The notes below the pieces were generated by a model. The model was not told where the DNA came from. It did no database searches and worked only from the letters and a program-made list of their open reading frames with translations. A stretch of DNA of 64,000 nucleotides, taken from assembly GCF_000253295.1 (NCBI RefSeq), contig NC_015717.1, forward strand, positions 4,092,001-4,156,000. Reading direction: 5' to 3'. The stretch is from Hyphomicrobium sp. MC1 (lineage in GTDB: Bacteria; Pseudomonadota; Alphaproteobacteria; Rhizobiales; Hyphomicrobiaceae). Each line of letters opens with the position of its first letter. Position 1 is the stretch's first letter. Made by a program: the position numbers and the translations under genes. Below, piece after piece: positions 7,449 through 15,982 of this stretch.

Positions 7449-7476
7449 CGTTCTTGTTTTGTTCTAGTCACGATCT

Positions 7477-7770
7477 ATGACAAGACGCAAGGGCGAAATG
7501 CGTGGCTTTCACATTGATGAAGGATGGCCGTTTCAGGTGGCGTTGCGCGCGGACTTGTCCACGGGCAAAGCTCACGATGTGCTGCGCGCGTTCTGCAAAG
7601 ACCTATCTCTTTGTCCGCGTGGCCACACGTTTCGGCGCGACGACAAGTGGTTCAATGTTTGGTGCTTCGCTGAAGAAGAACACGCGCTGAAATTTATAGC
7701 GCGGTTCGGCGGAGAACTGATCGCGGTAAAAGACCGACCGAAGTGGCCCGACGGCGGTCGAAATCGATAA
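7477..7770 (+). CDS. Conserved hypothetical protein, 97 aa
   Basis: The product has a Gly-Trp-Pro-Phe-Gln-Val-Ala-Leu opening, a Leu-Cys-Pro-Arg-Gly-His centre, an Asp-Asp-Lys-Trp-Phe-Asn-Val-Trp-Cys-Phe stretch, and an end with Phe-Gly-Gly-Glu. I recognise this as a short uncharacterised family widespread in Bradyrhizobium-like genomes, without known function. A second ATG at 7498, preceded by AAGGG, may be the true start and would remove seven residues. It is soluble with no export signal. Divergent from the 92-residue hypothetical gene. Confidence 0.6.
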   Translation: MTRRKGEMRGFHIDEGWPFQVALRADLSTGKAHDVLRAFCKDLSLCPRGHTFRRDDKWFNVWCFAEEEHALKFIARFGGELIAVKDRPKWPDGGRNR

Positions 7771-7824
7771 ACCTTCGCTACCAACTATCGTGCGACGCGC
7801 AGCAGACGGAAATTTTGTGTCGTC

Positions 7825-7845
7825 GGTACCCAGCTGGTACCCAGC
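7825..7845. repeat. Tandem 10-bp direct repeat near tRNA 3' end
   Basis: GGTACCCAGC occurs twice, separated by one T, about 60 bases from the 3' end of the tRNA-fMet gene. It lies between the last accessory gene and the tRNA. Short direct repeats beside a tRNA 3' end are often found at integrase arm sites, but the role here is inference. Confidence 0.8.
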
Positions 7846-7904
7846 GCGGCTTCTCCGAGACAAATCGCTAACGAAGATTCCAGAAAATACGTAAGTAAAT
7901 CAAT

Positions 7905-7981
<77 letters not shown>

Positions 7982-8208
7982 TCACCAAAAAACGCAAGGT
8001 CTTCGAGACATATGCGCTTTGCCGGATAAACAATGCCGCTCGTTGGAGCGGCAGGAGGGGCCGTATAGCACAAAAAAAACGTCTGGGAACCCCCAACGTC
8101 GAAATTCTTCGGCATCCTGTTGAGAAGGCCCGAATTACGGGCCTCGCGCGCACCTGCGCCAATCGCTCAGTGATGGCACAGGCTTGTTGCGCCGCCGTCT
8201 GACGAGGC

Positions 8209-8589
8209 TCAGGGGAAGTGCTGCAGCCGCAGCGTGTTGACCGTCAGACCCGATTGGTCGAGCGCCTGGGCGATGAGGTACGTCGGCGTATCCCGACGCT
8301 TCGGCTGGTAGCTGGCGGGCTGCACACTGGCTGTCTGGCGGTGCATCGCGCGGTGTGCCGTCCGACTGGACTTTGCGGACCTGACCGCCTTCGCCTGATG
8401 ATGGTGACGCTGGCGATGCTCGATCGCGCGGCCGAGATTGCCCCCCAATCCCATATAGCCCGTCGACCAGCCGCCGGTTAGGGCCAATGAAGCGGCGTCG
8501 CTGAGGCTCTGCGCGACACCGGCCTGAGCGCCGGAAAGCGAAAGCGCGGCGGACAAGACGAGAGTGGGGAAAAGCCGGGGTATCTTCAC
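8209..8589 (-). CDS. Small exported hypothetical protein
   Basis: Read from a GTG start, the 126-residue protein opens with Lys-Ile-Pro-Arg and a hydrophobic Leu/Val/Ala core, then a Gly-Val-Ala cleavage site near residue 26, a typical signal peptide. An upstream ATG at 8652 would add 21 polar residues before the signal and is less plausible. The mature part has a Gly-rich stretch, a His/Gln/Arg/Lys-rich middle (four consecutive His-rich positions near residue 60) and a Tyr/Gln/Leu C-terminus. No family recognised; the His-rich part could bind metal. AT-rich sequence upstream probably carries its promoter. Confidence 0.5.
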   Translation of the reverse strand: MKIPRLFPTLVLSAALSLSGAQAGVAQSLSDAASLALTGGWSTGYMGLGGNLGRAIEHRQRHHHQAKAVRSAKSSRTAHRAMHRQTASVQPASYQPKRRDTPTYLIAQALDQSGLTVNTLRLQHFP

Positions 8590-8814
8590 GGGTTCAATCC
8601 GATGTGAAAGAGATGTCCATTGATTTCGAGTCCGCAGTGTTTCGGTTAACAAAAGATTAATTTCAATTCATTTCAATACAATTGGGACGATAAATTTTCA
8701 TTTTTATGGATTCGGTCATTTATTCTCAGCTCCATTTCGCTCCAACCCACAATCTGAGATTCCAGGTGCGTTCCCGCTCCCGTTATGGTTTTTGCAATTC
8801 TGGGCACAAACGGA

Positions 8815-10005
8815 TTACCGGCTGCGATTGGCCACAAAGAAAATCAGCAGCAATATAATTCCGATTGCGGTGCCCGTTGCGGCCGTCGTCGACCAACCGC
8901 CCCAATGCAATGTAATTGTTCCGAGCACTGATCCGATAGCGCCGCCAATGAAATTGATCGTCATATAAATCGCATTTACGCGGCCGCGTACTTCCTGGGG
9001 CACCGAGAAAATGATGCGCTGGCTCGTGATCTGATTGGTCTGAATAGCAGCATCAAAAAGAATCGTGATCACGACGAGCGCTGCGAGCCATTGCCAGCTA
9101 ACTGCCAAATCTGCCGCGTAACTGGTGGCGGCAAGAACCGACATGGCTCCGATCGTCATGATGCGCGTATAGCCGCGGTCGGCAAAGCGCCCCGCAATCG
9201 GCGCAGCCAACGCTCCACCAGCACCTGCCAGTGCAAAAAGCGCGATGCTCTGCTGGCTCATACCGAATTGATCGGCGAGCATGATCGGGGCTGCCGTCCA
9301 GAACATGTTGAATGCAGTGAACATCAGCGCTTGATACAATGCCCGCTCGCGCAGGATTGGCATGCTGCGAAACAAGCCGACCATCGACCGCAGAATATGG
9401 AAATAATGCTTGCCGGTTGCTGGGCGATGGCTCGGCATTATTCGAAATAGCGTCGAACCGATCACGATCATCAATATCACCGAAAACCAAAAGACCGCGC
9501 GCCAACCGAAATGCGCCGAAATGAAAAGCGCGGCCGGGCGCGCCAGCATGATGCCGGTCAAAACGCCTGCCATCACATTGCCGACGATGCGGCCTCGCTT
9601 GGCCTCGGGAACGAGATGGGCGATGAATGGCAGGAGAACTTGCGCTGCTGTCGAGCACACGCCGACAATGAACGACGCCACAAAGAACGGAAGCGCGGAT
9701 TGCGACGTGGCCGCGCCGACAAGGCCCACCGTTGTCAAAGTCAGAAGTGTCAGAGCCAGACGCTTGTTCTCGACGAGATCAGCCAGCGAGACGAGCAGAA
9801 ACAAGCCGACGCCGTACCCGATCTGAGTGACGCTCGAGATCGAGCCCGCAAGATCTGGCGTAATGTGGATCTCTTTGCCGATCTCGGCGATCAACGGCTG
9901 CGCATAATAGAGATTGGCGACGAGCGCTCCGGCAGCAATCGCAAATATCGTAATGAGCGTAGCCGAAGGCTCGGCGGTGCGCTTGTCTTTCGTCTGGACG
10001 TTCAA
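8815..10005 (-). CDS. MFS transporter, DHA1-type
   Basis: This 396-residue inner-membrane protein has twelve predicted hydrophobic helices. The start is a TTG; no in-frame ATG precedes helix 1. Visible family marks are Tyr-Tyr-Ala-Gln-Pro-Leu in helix 1, an Asp-x3-Arg/Lys loop 2-3 motif in modified form (Ala-Asp-Leu-Val-Glu-Asn-Lys-Arg), and a Gly-Arg-Phe-Ala-Asp-Arg-Gly copy in loop 8-9. These place it with the YnfM/arabinose-efflux-like drug:H+ antiporters. The substrate cannot be read from sequence. It is divergently arranged with a zinc alcohol dehydrogenase gene across a 492-base gap; coexpression is not implied. Confidence 0.85.
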   Translation of the reverse strand: MNVQTKDKRTAEPSATLITIFAIAAGALVANLYYAQPLIAEIGKEIHITPDLAGSISSVTQIGYGVGLFLLVSLADLVENKRLALTLLTLTTVGLVGAATSQSALPFFVASFIVGVCSTAAQVLLPFIAHLVPEAKRGRIVGNVMAGVLTGIMLARPAALFISAHFGWRAVFWFSVILMIVIGSTLFRIMPSHRPATGKHYFHILRSMVGLFRSMPILRERALYQALMFTAFNMFWTAAPIMLADQFGMSQQSIALFALAGAGGALAAPIAGRFADRGYTRIMTIGAMSVLAATSYAADLAVSWQWLAALVVITILFDAAIQTNQITSQRIIFSVPQEVRGRVNAIYMTINFIGGAIGSVLGTITLHWGGWSTTAATGTAIGIILLLIFFVANRSR

Positions 10006-10497
10006 AGGACAACTCGCTGATATCAGATTTCAATGACGATTCAGCCCGCGCATCGTTCCTTGCAAACGACATCCGGCTTATCCGGAATTTGCGTCCAAAG
10101 CTTCTTGAGAGGCGGTGCATGGCGACAATTTCTCGCCGCGCGGGCAGGGCGGCGAACAGATAGTCGAGCGGGCCCGCATAAACAATGTGACGAATTCCGC
10201 CTCGGCGGGGAGATAAGCCAAAATATCTTCGCGTCGCTTGAAGCAGCTCAGGATATTATGCCCTATAATTCGAATACGGCATTCGGTTTCCGCCGCATTC
10301 TCCTGACGGTGAATATCCTCCACCTAGGAGGAGCCAACCGTTTGCCCCGGAATCTCCGCTTCAGTAGACACGCCACATCACAGGCGGATGCAATCGGCAA
10401 TCGGCTTATCACAATTACGCGGGTGATTTTAAAACGGCCGGACGCGGCTTCGGCGTTCGATTATCGCATTTCACGACAGCAGCATAAAAGGACGAAC
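10006..10497. other. Divergent promoter region, no supported gene
   Basis: The 492 bases between the MFS gene (minus) and the alcohol dehydrogenase gene (plus) are open in the alcohol dehydrogenase frame back to 10033, but the extension shows no similarity to that family and lacks a ribosome site, so I treat it as non-coding. It holds both promoters; a Pribnow-like TATGCCCTATAAT stretch near 10257 is the best candidate. No clear operator or hairpin was found. Confidence 0.5.
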
Positions 10498-11553
10498 ATG
10501 CAAACAAAAGCCTATGCCGCGGCGGCAGCAAAGGCACCGCTTGGACCTATTACGATCGACCGTAGAGATCCCGGACCAAAAGACGTTGTGATCGACATTC
10601 TCTTTTGCGGGGTTTGTCATTCCGATCTTCACACCGCGCGCGGTGAGTGGCCCGGCATTCTTTATCCGTGCGTTCCGGGCCACGAAATCGTCGGCCGCGT
10701 CACGGCCGTCGGTAAGGACGTGACCAAGTTCAAAGAGGGCGATGTCGCCGCCGTCGGCTGTATGGTCGATAGCTGCCGGACCTGCGACTCCTGCGAGCAC
10801 GATCTGGAGCAATATTGCGAGGGGCCGCACAGCTTCACCGGCACCTATAACGGCGCGGCGAAGGGCGGACTGCCCAATACGTTCGGCGGCTATTCAAAGC
10901 GGATCGTGGTCGATGAGCACTTCATACTGCAGGTCCGACACAAAGAAGATCAGCTTGCGGCCGCGGCGCCGCTGCTTTGCGCGGGTATCACGACGTGGTC
11001 GCCGCTGAAGCATTGGAACGTTGGGCCTGGCAAGAAGGTCGGCATCGTCGGCATCGGCGGGCTCGGCCACATGGGCGTCAAGCTCGCTCACGCACTCGGC
11101 GCGCATGTCGTGGCCTTTACGACGTCGGACTCGAAGCGGCAAGCCGCGCTCGATCTCGGCGCGGATGAGGTCGTCGTGTCGAAGAACGCCGACGAAATGG
11201 CAGCGCATGCCGGCACGTTCGATTTCATCCTGAATACGGTGGCCGCGTCGCATAACCTCGATGCATTCACCAATCTGCTCAAGCGGGATGGCGCGCTGAC
11301 GCTCGTGGGCGTGCCCGAGCATCCGCATCCCTCGCCGTCAGTCGTTCCGCTTATCTTTGGGCGGAAGTCGATTGCGGGTTCGTTGATTGGCGGCATCGCA
11401 GAAACGCAGGAGATGCTCGATTTCTGCGCCGAGAGAGGCATCACCTCGGATGTCGAGATGATCTCGATGAAGGACATCGACCACGCTTACGATCGTATGC
11501 TCAAGAGCGACGTCAAATATCGCTTTGTCATCGACATGGCGACGTTCGACTGA
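10498..11553 (+). CDS. Zinc-dependent alcohol dehydrogenase, NAD(P)
   Basis: This 351-residue medium-chain dehydrogenase/reductase resembles YahK and the cinnamyl-alcohol dehydrogenase group, which reduce aldehydes with NADPH. Catalytic zinc ligands are visible: Cys40 in Gly-Val-Cys-His-Ser-Asp, His62 in Gly-His-Glu, and a Cys near 158. A structural zinc lobe has Cys93, Cys96, Cys99 and Cys107. The cofactor loop is Gly-Ile-Gly-Gly-Leu-Gly-His. The start has AAAAGGA six bases upstream. It ends at a shared hairpin with a convergent LysR gene. Aldehyde detoxification is the likely role; the physiological substrate is unknown. Confidence 0.9.
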   Translation: MQTKAYAAAAAKAPLGPITIDRRDPGPKDVVIDILFCGVCHSDLHTARGEWPGILYPCVPGHEIVGRVTAVGKDVTKFKEGDVAAVGCMVDSCRTCDSCEHDLEQYCEGPHSFTGTYNGAAKGGLPNTFGGYSKRIVVDEHFILQVRHKEDQLAAAAPLLCAGITTWSPLKHWNVGPGKKVGIVGIGGLGHMGVKLAHALGAHVVAFTTSDSKRQAALDLGADEVVVSKNADEMAAHAGTFDFILNTVAASHNLDAFTNLLKRDGALTLVGVPEHPHPSPSVVPLIFGRKSIAGSLIGGIAETQEMLDFCAERGITSDVEMISMKDIDHAYDRMLKSDVKYRFVIDMATFD

Positions 11554-11560
11554 CGCACAG

Positions 11561-11584
11561 GGCGCCGGCGGTCAAGCCGGCGCC
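11561..11584. terminator. Shared hairpin between convergent genes
   Basis: A perfect 9-bp GC stem (GGCGCCGGC / GCCGGCGCC) with a six-base loop lies just after the alcohol dehydrogenase stop and across the last codons of the convergent LysR gene. No T-run follows on either strand, so it may act with Rho or as a pause/stability element. Confidence 0.55.
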
Positions 11585-12504
11585 AATGCCTTGCTTGCCG
11601 CAAGTGTCGGCACGTTGCGAGCCCTGAAGAAATCAATCACCGCGCGCACAGCAGCCGACATGTCCCTTTGGCGCGGATAGGTCAGATACCATCCAGGAAA
11701 GTGCGGTGAGAACTCTTCCAGCATTGGCACGAGCTTTCCCGTTGCGATCAGAGGTCGGACGTCCGACTCCGTCCAGAATGCAATGCCGACACCTTGCGTT
11801 GCGGCGTGGATCGCCATCTCGGCGCATGAGACCGTCAGCGGACCGTTGACGACCACCGACATCCAGTGACCGTCCTTGAAGAATTCCCAGTTGTAGATTC
11901 CGCGCCGGCCCGACCACCGCCAATTGATACAGCGGTGCTTGTTGAGTTCGCTCGGATCTCTCGGAATGCCGTGCTTCGAGATGTATTCGGGCGATGCGAC
12001 AGCGCACATGCGGAGATCGTCACCCAGCTTAATCGCGACCATATCGTCTTCGAGAAGTTCACCCAATCGAAGTCCGATATCGAAACCTTCGTCGACGATA
12101 TCGATGACGGCGTCGTCGACGGTGATATCGAGCACGATATCGGGATGCTCGGTCGCAAACCGGCCCAGATGCGGGGCGATCAGCGTGGCGGCCGCTTTGC
12201 GCGGTGCGAGAAGCCGCACCGTACCGGCCGGAACGACGCGCAAATTCTGCACGTCGCGCACGGCCTCTTCCATTTCCTCAAGCGCCGGCTTGAAGCGCGC
12301 CAGCAGGCGCTGCCCCGCCTCTGTTAGAGAGAGACTGCGGGTCGTGCGATTGAGCAAACGGACGCCAAGCCGCTTTTCCAGCTCGCGGATCGTCTGGCTC
12401 AATGTCGATGGTGAAATTCTGAGATGAGCGGCCGCCCGCGCAAAATTGCCTTGCTCGGCAATGGTTACGAAGGCGCGTAGCTCAGCGAATTCGCTTCCGC
12501 GCAT
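11572..12504 (-). CDS. LysR-family transcriptional regulator
   Basis: This 310-residue protein has an N-terminal winged helix-turn-helix (residues 1-60) containing Phe-Ala-Arg-Ala-Ala-x-His-Leu-x-Ile-Ser-Pro-Ser-Thr-Leu-Ser-Gln, and a periplasmic-binding-protein-like effector domain to the end. The subfamily with Asn-Arg-Thr-Thr-Arg-Ser after the HTH often represses or activates a divergent oxidoreductase gene. Here the divergent neighbour is an aldo/keto reductase 146 bases away, so it is the probable target. The C-terminus runs into the shared hairpin with the alcohol dehydrogenase gene. Confidence 0.9.
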   Translation of the reverse strand: MRGSEFAELRAFVTIAEQGNFARAAAHLRISPSTLSQTIRELEKRLGVRLLNRTTRSLSLTEAGQRLLARFKPALEEMEEAVRDVQNLRVVPAGTVRLLAPRKAAATLIAPHLGRFATEHPDIVLDITVDDAVIDIVDEGFDIGLRLGELLEDDMVAIKLGDDLRMCAVASPEYISKHGIPRDPSELNKHRCINWRWSGRRGIYNWEFFKDGHWMSVVVNGPLTVSCAEMAIHAATQGVGIAFWTESDVRPLIATGKLVPMLEEFSPHFPGWYLTYPRQRDMSAAVRAVIDFFRARNVPTLAASKALAPA

Positions 12505-12650
12505 TATATACTCAAAGCCAAAGGAGGTATTCGGATTGCCTCATATTATATCGGCACATGGCAGCTATTAAATGTGGCCGATGTTCGCGGAAGCCGGATT
12601 TTTTGTGCTTTCGACGCGAATTCCCCCGAACATGGTTGAGAGGTGGCGCT

Positions 12651-13640
12651 GTGCTGGAGAAACGCAAGCTAGGCACGCAAGGGCTCGAGGTTTCGGCGCT
12701 CGGCCTCGGATGCATGGGCATGAGTTATGCTTACGGAGCCGCGGACGACGCGGAATCCGAGGCAACGATTGCGCGCGCGATAGAACTCGGCTGCACATTC
12801 CTCGATACGGCAGAGGCTTATGGGCCATTTACCAATGAGACGCTGCTTGGGCAGGCGCTCAAAGGCAAGCGGGATCAGGTCGTGATCGCGACGAAGTTCG
12901 GCTTCACATTTGACAGCAACGGCATCTCCGGAACCGACAGCCGACCAGCGCACATTCGCGAGGTCGTCGAAGCATCTCTTAAGCGGCTGCAGACGGACCG
13001 CATCGACCTTCTTTATCAGCACCGGGTCGATCCGAAGGTTCCGATCGAGGATGTCGCCGGGGCCGTCAAAGAGCTGATCGCAGAAGGCAAGGTGCTTTAT
13101 TTCGGCCTCTCGGAGGCGAGCGATGAAACGATCCGCCGGGCGCACGCGGTGCAGCCGGTCTCGGCGCTACAGAGCGAGTACTCGCTGTGGGAGCGCAGCA
13201 TCGAAGAGCACATTCGGCCAGCATTGTTCGAACTCGGCATCGGTCTCGTGCCGTTCAGTCCGCTCGGGCGCGGATTTCTGACGGGCAAAGCAAAGCGTGC
13301 TGAAGACTATCCGACCAACGATTATCGCTCGCGCAATGATCCGCGCATTCAGGGGGCGAATTTCGACGCGAACATGAAGATCGCCGAGATCGCGCGCGAG
13401 ATTGCGGTCGCCCATCATGCAACGCCCGGACAGGTTGCCCTGGCGTGGCTGCTCGGCTGCAGTCCACATATCGTGCCGATTCCGGGGACGAAGCGGCGCG
13501 TCTATCTCGAAGAGAACCTCGGCGCGGCGAAACTTGAATTGACCACCGAGGAGACCGAACGTCTTGATGCTGCAGCAAAGTTGCTCGGTGTTGCGGGCGC
13601 GAGATACACGGAACGGATGATGTCGTTCGTCGATATTTAA
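12651..13640 (+). CDS. Aldo/keto reductase
   Basis: This 329-residue TIM-barrel NADPH oxidoreductase is of the AKR13/YakC-like type. Starting from the GTG preceded by GAGAGGTGG, the catalytic tetrad is Asp52, Tyr57, Lys82 and His124, and the C-terminal cofactor segment Pro-Gly-Thr-Lys-Arg is present. It lies divergent to the LysR gene, which suggests LysR-controlled reduction of a carbonyl compound, perhaps a reactive aldehyde or quinone. It converges on the DHPS-like gene with 12 bases between the stops. Open sequence further upstream to 12558 is not needed and lacks homology. Confidence 0.9.
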   Translation: MLEKRKLGTQGLEVSALGLGCMGMSYAYGAADDAESEATIARAIELGCTFLDTAEAYGPFTNETLLGQALKGKRDQVVIATKFGFTFDSNGISGTDSRPAHIREVVEASLKRLQTDRIDLLYQHRVDPKVPIEDVAGAVKELIAEGKVLYFGLSEASDETIRRAHAVQPVSALQSEYSLWERSIEEHIRPALFELGIGLVPFSPLGRGFLTGKAKRAEDYPTNDYRSRNDPRIQGANFDANMKIAEIAREIAVAHHATPGQVALAWLLGCSPHIVPIPGTKRRVYLEENLGAAKLELTTEETERLDAAAKLLGVAGARYTERMMSFVDI

Positions 13641-13652
13641 TGAGGAAACGGA

Positions 13653-15062
13653 CTACTCGGGTTTTGGTTCTTTCTTGAGAGTCGAGCCCGCTTCCTTGAA
13701 CTTCATCAAGTGAGCGTCGTCGGCGGAGCCTTTGGTTTCGGCGACGACGCCAAATTCCAGCGGCTCATCCTGCGCGTAGCGCTTGCCCAGGCGATAGGCC
13801 ATTTCGGCGCGTGCCGTCTCGACGCCGAGATAAAACGCGTGGCCGGGATCGGCGCGGGTATCGAGATGCGGGTAAAGCTGGAACGGATCGTCTGAGACGT
13901 GATGGCCGTCGCGGTTGTAAATATGAATGCCATCTTCCGCGACCTCGATGCGATAATTTTGGTCGCGAATTTCCGACGCGAGCGATCTGATCTCTTCCGG
14001 CGTCGAGGCGAAACCTTTGCGATCACGCAAAGCCATGAGACCCGAGCCAAAACCTTGCGGCAGTGCATTGGCCTTGCGAGCGGCGAAGTACTCGCGGCGG
14101 GCGCGGTCGAATTCCTTGATCGCTGTCCGGCAATGCGGGCTCACCTGCACGGCAAGCACCGCCGTGATGTGAAGCTCGGAGCACATGCCCATCAGGATGG
14201 CGTTGATGCCCGTGGTGTCAGCGTCGGTCAATTCCGTGACGTTACCAATGCCCATCAGGATCGGAATGTCTGGGCGGCGCTTGCGCAGGTCGTAATAGCG
14301 CGCGACGGATGCCGTGAAGCCATAGTGGATCGGATCGAGGATCGGGTCGGCATAGAAGGGGCGGCCCTTCGCGATCATGATATCGATGACGCGATCCAAC
14401 GAATCCATGTCGGCGGCACCAGCCGAAATGAGGATCGGCGCCGCAGGGCCTTCGTCGACAATCGAGATCGTCTTTTCCGATAGCGAGAAAAGATAGTCGG
14501 CCCCTGCGCGCGTGGCACGCGACAGCTCTTCCGGGTTAAAGGAATCGACGCTGACCTTCGCACCATCGGCATGCAAGGCTGCAATGGATGCTTCCAGATG
14601 CGGAAACGGACTGTCCGGCAGGCAGCCAAGGTCGATAACGTCGGCACCGTCAGCGCGATACTTGCGTGAGCGTTCGACAATCTGCTCCGGCGTCATCAGA
14701 GTTGCATCGACGATTTCGCCGAAGATTTTGACGTCCTGCTCGGACAGGTCGATCTTGCGGGCAGCATGGCCGAGATACTCAGGCAGATCGGCGATCTCTT
14801 CCGGGCCGCGCTCAAAGCGTGTGCCGAAATGGTCGGAGAGGCGTTCGAGATCGCCACGAAAACGGCCGGGCATGATGACCCGGTCAGCGTGCTCGGGCAG
14901 CTTCAGGCGGCGCTCGACGATTTCCGTCGTCATCAGGGCTGCGACCTTGACGCCGATATTGGCGACGACGGGCTCCAGGTCGGGATCATTGAGTTCTTCA
15001 GCGACGCGCTTGACGCGCGGCTCGGCCAGCGATCCGGTTACCAACACAATGCGCTTGGCCAT
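13653..15062 (-). CDS. Dihydropteroate synthase-like protein (DUF6513 type)
   Basis: This 469-residue protein contains a pterin-binding TIM-barrel: Asp-Val-Ile-Asp-Leu-Gly-Cys near residue 175, Lys-Val-Ser-Val-Asp-Ser-Phe near 210, and Asp-Pro-Ile-Leu-Asp-Pro-Ile-His near 280. It has an extra N-terminal domain of about 130 residues, opening Arg-Ile-Val-Leu-Val-Thr-Gly, and an extra C-terminal domain. It is not the folate enzyme FolP. Such long DHPS-like proteins occur in methanogens and in methylotrophic or formaldehyde-oxidising bacteria that make tetrahydromethanopterin, and are suspected of a role in that cofactor's synthesis. The assignment to the pathway is inference. The gene is divergent from cobF, 139 bases away. 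Confidence 0.75.
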   Translation of the reverse strand: MAKRIVLVTGSLAEPRVKRVAEELNDPDLEPVVANIGVKVAALMTTEIVERRLKLPEHADRVIMPGRFRGDLERLSDHFGTRFERGPEEIADLPEYLGHAARKIDLSEQDVKIFGEIVDATLMTPEQIVERSRKYRADGADVIDLGCLPDSPFPHLEASIAALHADGAKVSVDSFNPEELSRATRAGADYLFSLSEKTISIVDEGPAAPILISAGAADMDSLDRVIDIMIAKGRPFYADPILDPIHYGFTASVARYYDLRKRRPDIPILMGIGNVTELTDADTTGINAILMGMCSELHITAVLAVQVSPHCRTAIKEFDRARREYFAARKANALPQGFGSGLMALRDRKGFASTPEEIRSLASEIRDQNYRIEVAEDGIHIYNRDGHHVSDDPFQLYPHLDTRADPGHAFYLGVETARAEMAYRLGKRYAQDEPLEFGVVAETKGSADDAHLMKFKEAGSTLKKEPKPE

Positions 15063-15201
15063 CGACGGGCATTTCCCTTTACGAATTCGACCACCGTGAA
15101 TTGGCACCGAATGCGGCCTCGTGCAATGTCCCGCATGTGCCCCATCGACAAATCGGCAGATTTACGGTTTCCGTCGCCCGTCACATTGGAGAAGCCTTGG
15201 C

Positions 15202-15966
15202 ATGAAGAAAGTTCTGCTCATCGGGATTGGCGCGGGAAACCCCGACTACATCACCATGCAGGCGGTGAAGGCGCTGAATGCGGTCGATGTGTTCTTCTTT
15301 CTCGACAAAGGAGAAGTTAAGGCTGATCTCGCCAATCTCCGACGGGAAATCTGCGATCGCTTCATCGAGGAGAAGTCCTATCGGATCGTGGAGGTTCCAG
15401 GGCCGGTGCGGGACCAGGGCGGCGATTATAAATCCGGTGTCCATGCATGGCATCGCGAGAAGGCGCAGATCTTCAGCTCGCTTATTGCGGATGAACTGAA
15501 AGACGGCGAGGTCGGCGGGTTTCTCGTTTGGGGCGATCCCTCCCTTTACGACAGCACGATACGCGTCATCGACCAGATCGTAGCGCAAGGAACGCTCGCT
15601 TTCGAATATGAGATCATTCCCGGCATCACGGCCGTCCAGGCATTGGCCGCCGAGCATAAAATCGCGCTCAATCCGATCGGCGAGCCGGTGCACATCACCA
15701 CGGGCCGCAAACTGCTCGAAGGATTGCCAGAAAAGGTCGATACGGCCGTCGTGATGCTCGATAACGGCTCAGGGCTCCGCGCGCTGATTGACGAGAACGT
15801 CGAGATTTTCTGGGGCGCCTATCTCGGCACGCCAGATCAGGTCCTGATCTCCGGCAAACTGAAGGAATGCGTCGACGCAATCGAGGAAGAGCGCGCGGAG
15901 GAACGGGCACGGAAGGGCTGGATCATGGACACCTACCTGCTTCGGCGCGCGCCTCCCCGGCCGTAA
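15202..15966 (+). CDS. cobF: Precorrin-6A synthase (deacetylating)
   Basis: This 254-residue member of the tetrapyrrole methylase superfamily methylates C1 of precorrin-5 using S-adenosylmethionine and releases acetate in aerobic cobalamin synthesis. Visible features are the N-terminal Gly-Ile-Gly-Ala-Gly-Asn-Pro-Asp-Tyr motif, the Trp-Gly-Asp-Pro-Ser-Leu-Tyr-Asp-Ser segment, and Pro-Gly-Ile-Thr-Ala-Val-Gln. GGAG lies ten bases before the ATG. Length is normal. The rest of the cob cluster is not nearby and no cobalamin riboswitch is seen upstream, so the gene stands alone beside a C1-cofactor-type gene. Confidence 0.92.
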   Translation: MKKVLLIGIGAGNPDYITMQAVKALNAVDVFFFLDKGEVKADLANLRREICDRFIEEKSYRIVEVPGPVRDQGGDYKSGVHAWHREKAQIFSSLIADELKDGEVGGFLVWGDPSLYDSTIRVIDQIVAQGTLAFEYEIIPGITAVQALAAEHKIALNPIGEPVHITTGRKLLEGLPEKVDTAVVMLDNGSGLRALIDENVEIFWGAYLGTPDQVLISGKLKECVDAIEEERAEERARKGWIMDTYLLRRAPPRP

Positions 15967-15982
15967 CGAGGTGGAATTTTTG

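Noticed and set aside
10033..10497. 155-residue N-terminal extension of the alcohol dehydrogenase
   Set aside because: No homology or ribosome site; the ATG at 10498 begins the conserved domain with AAAAGGA upstream.
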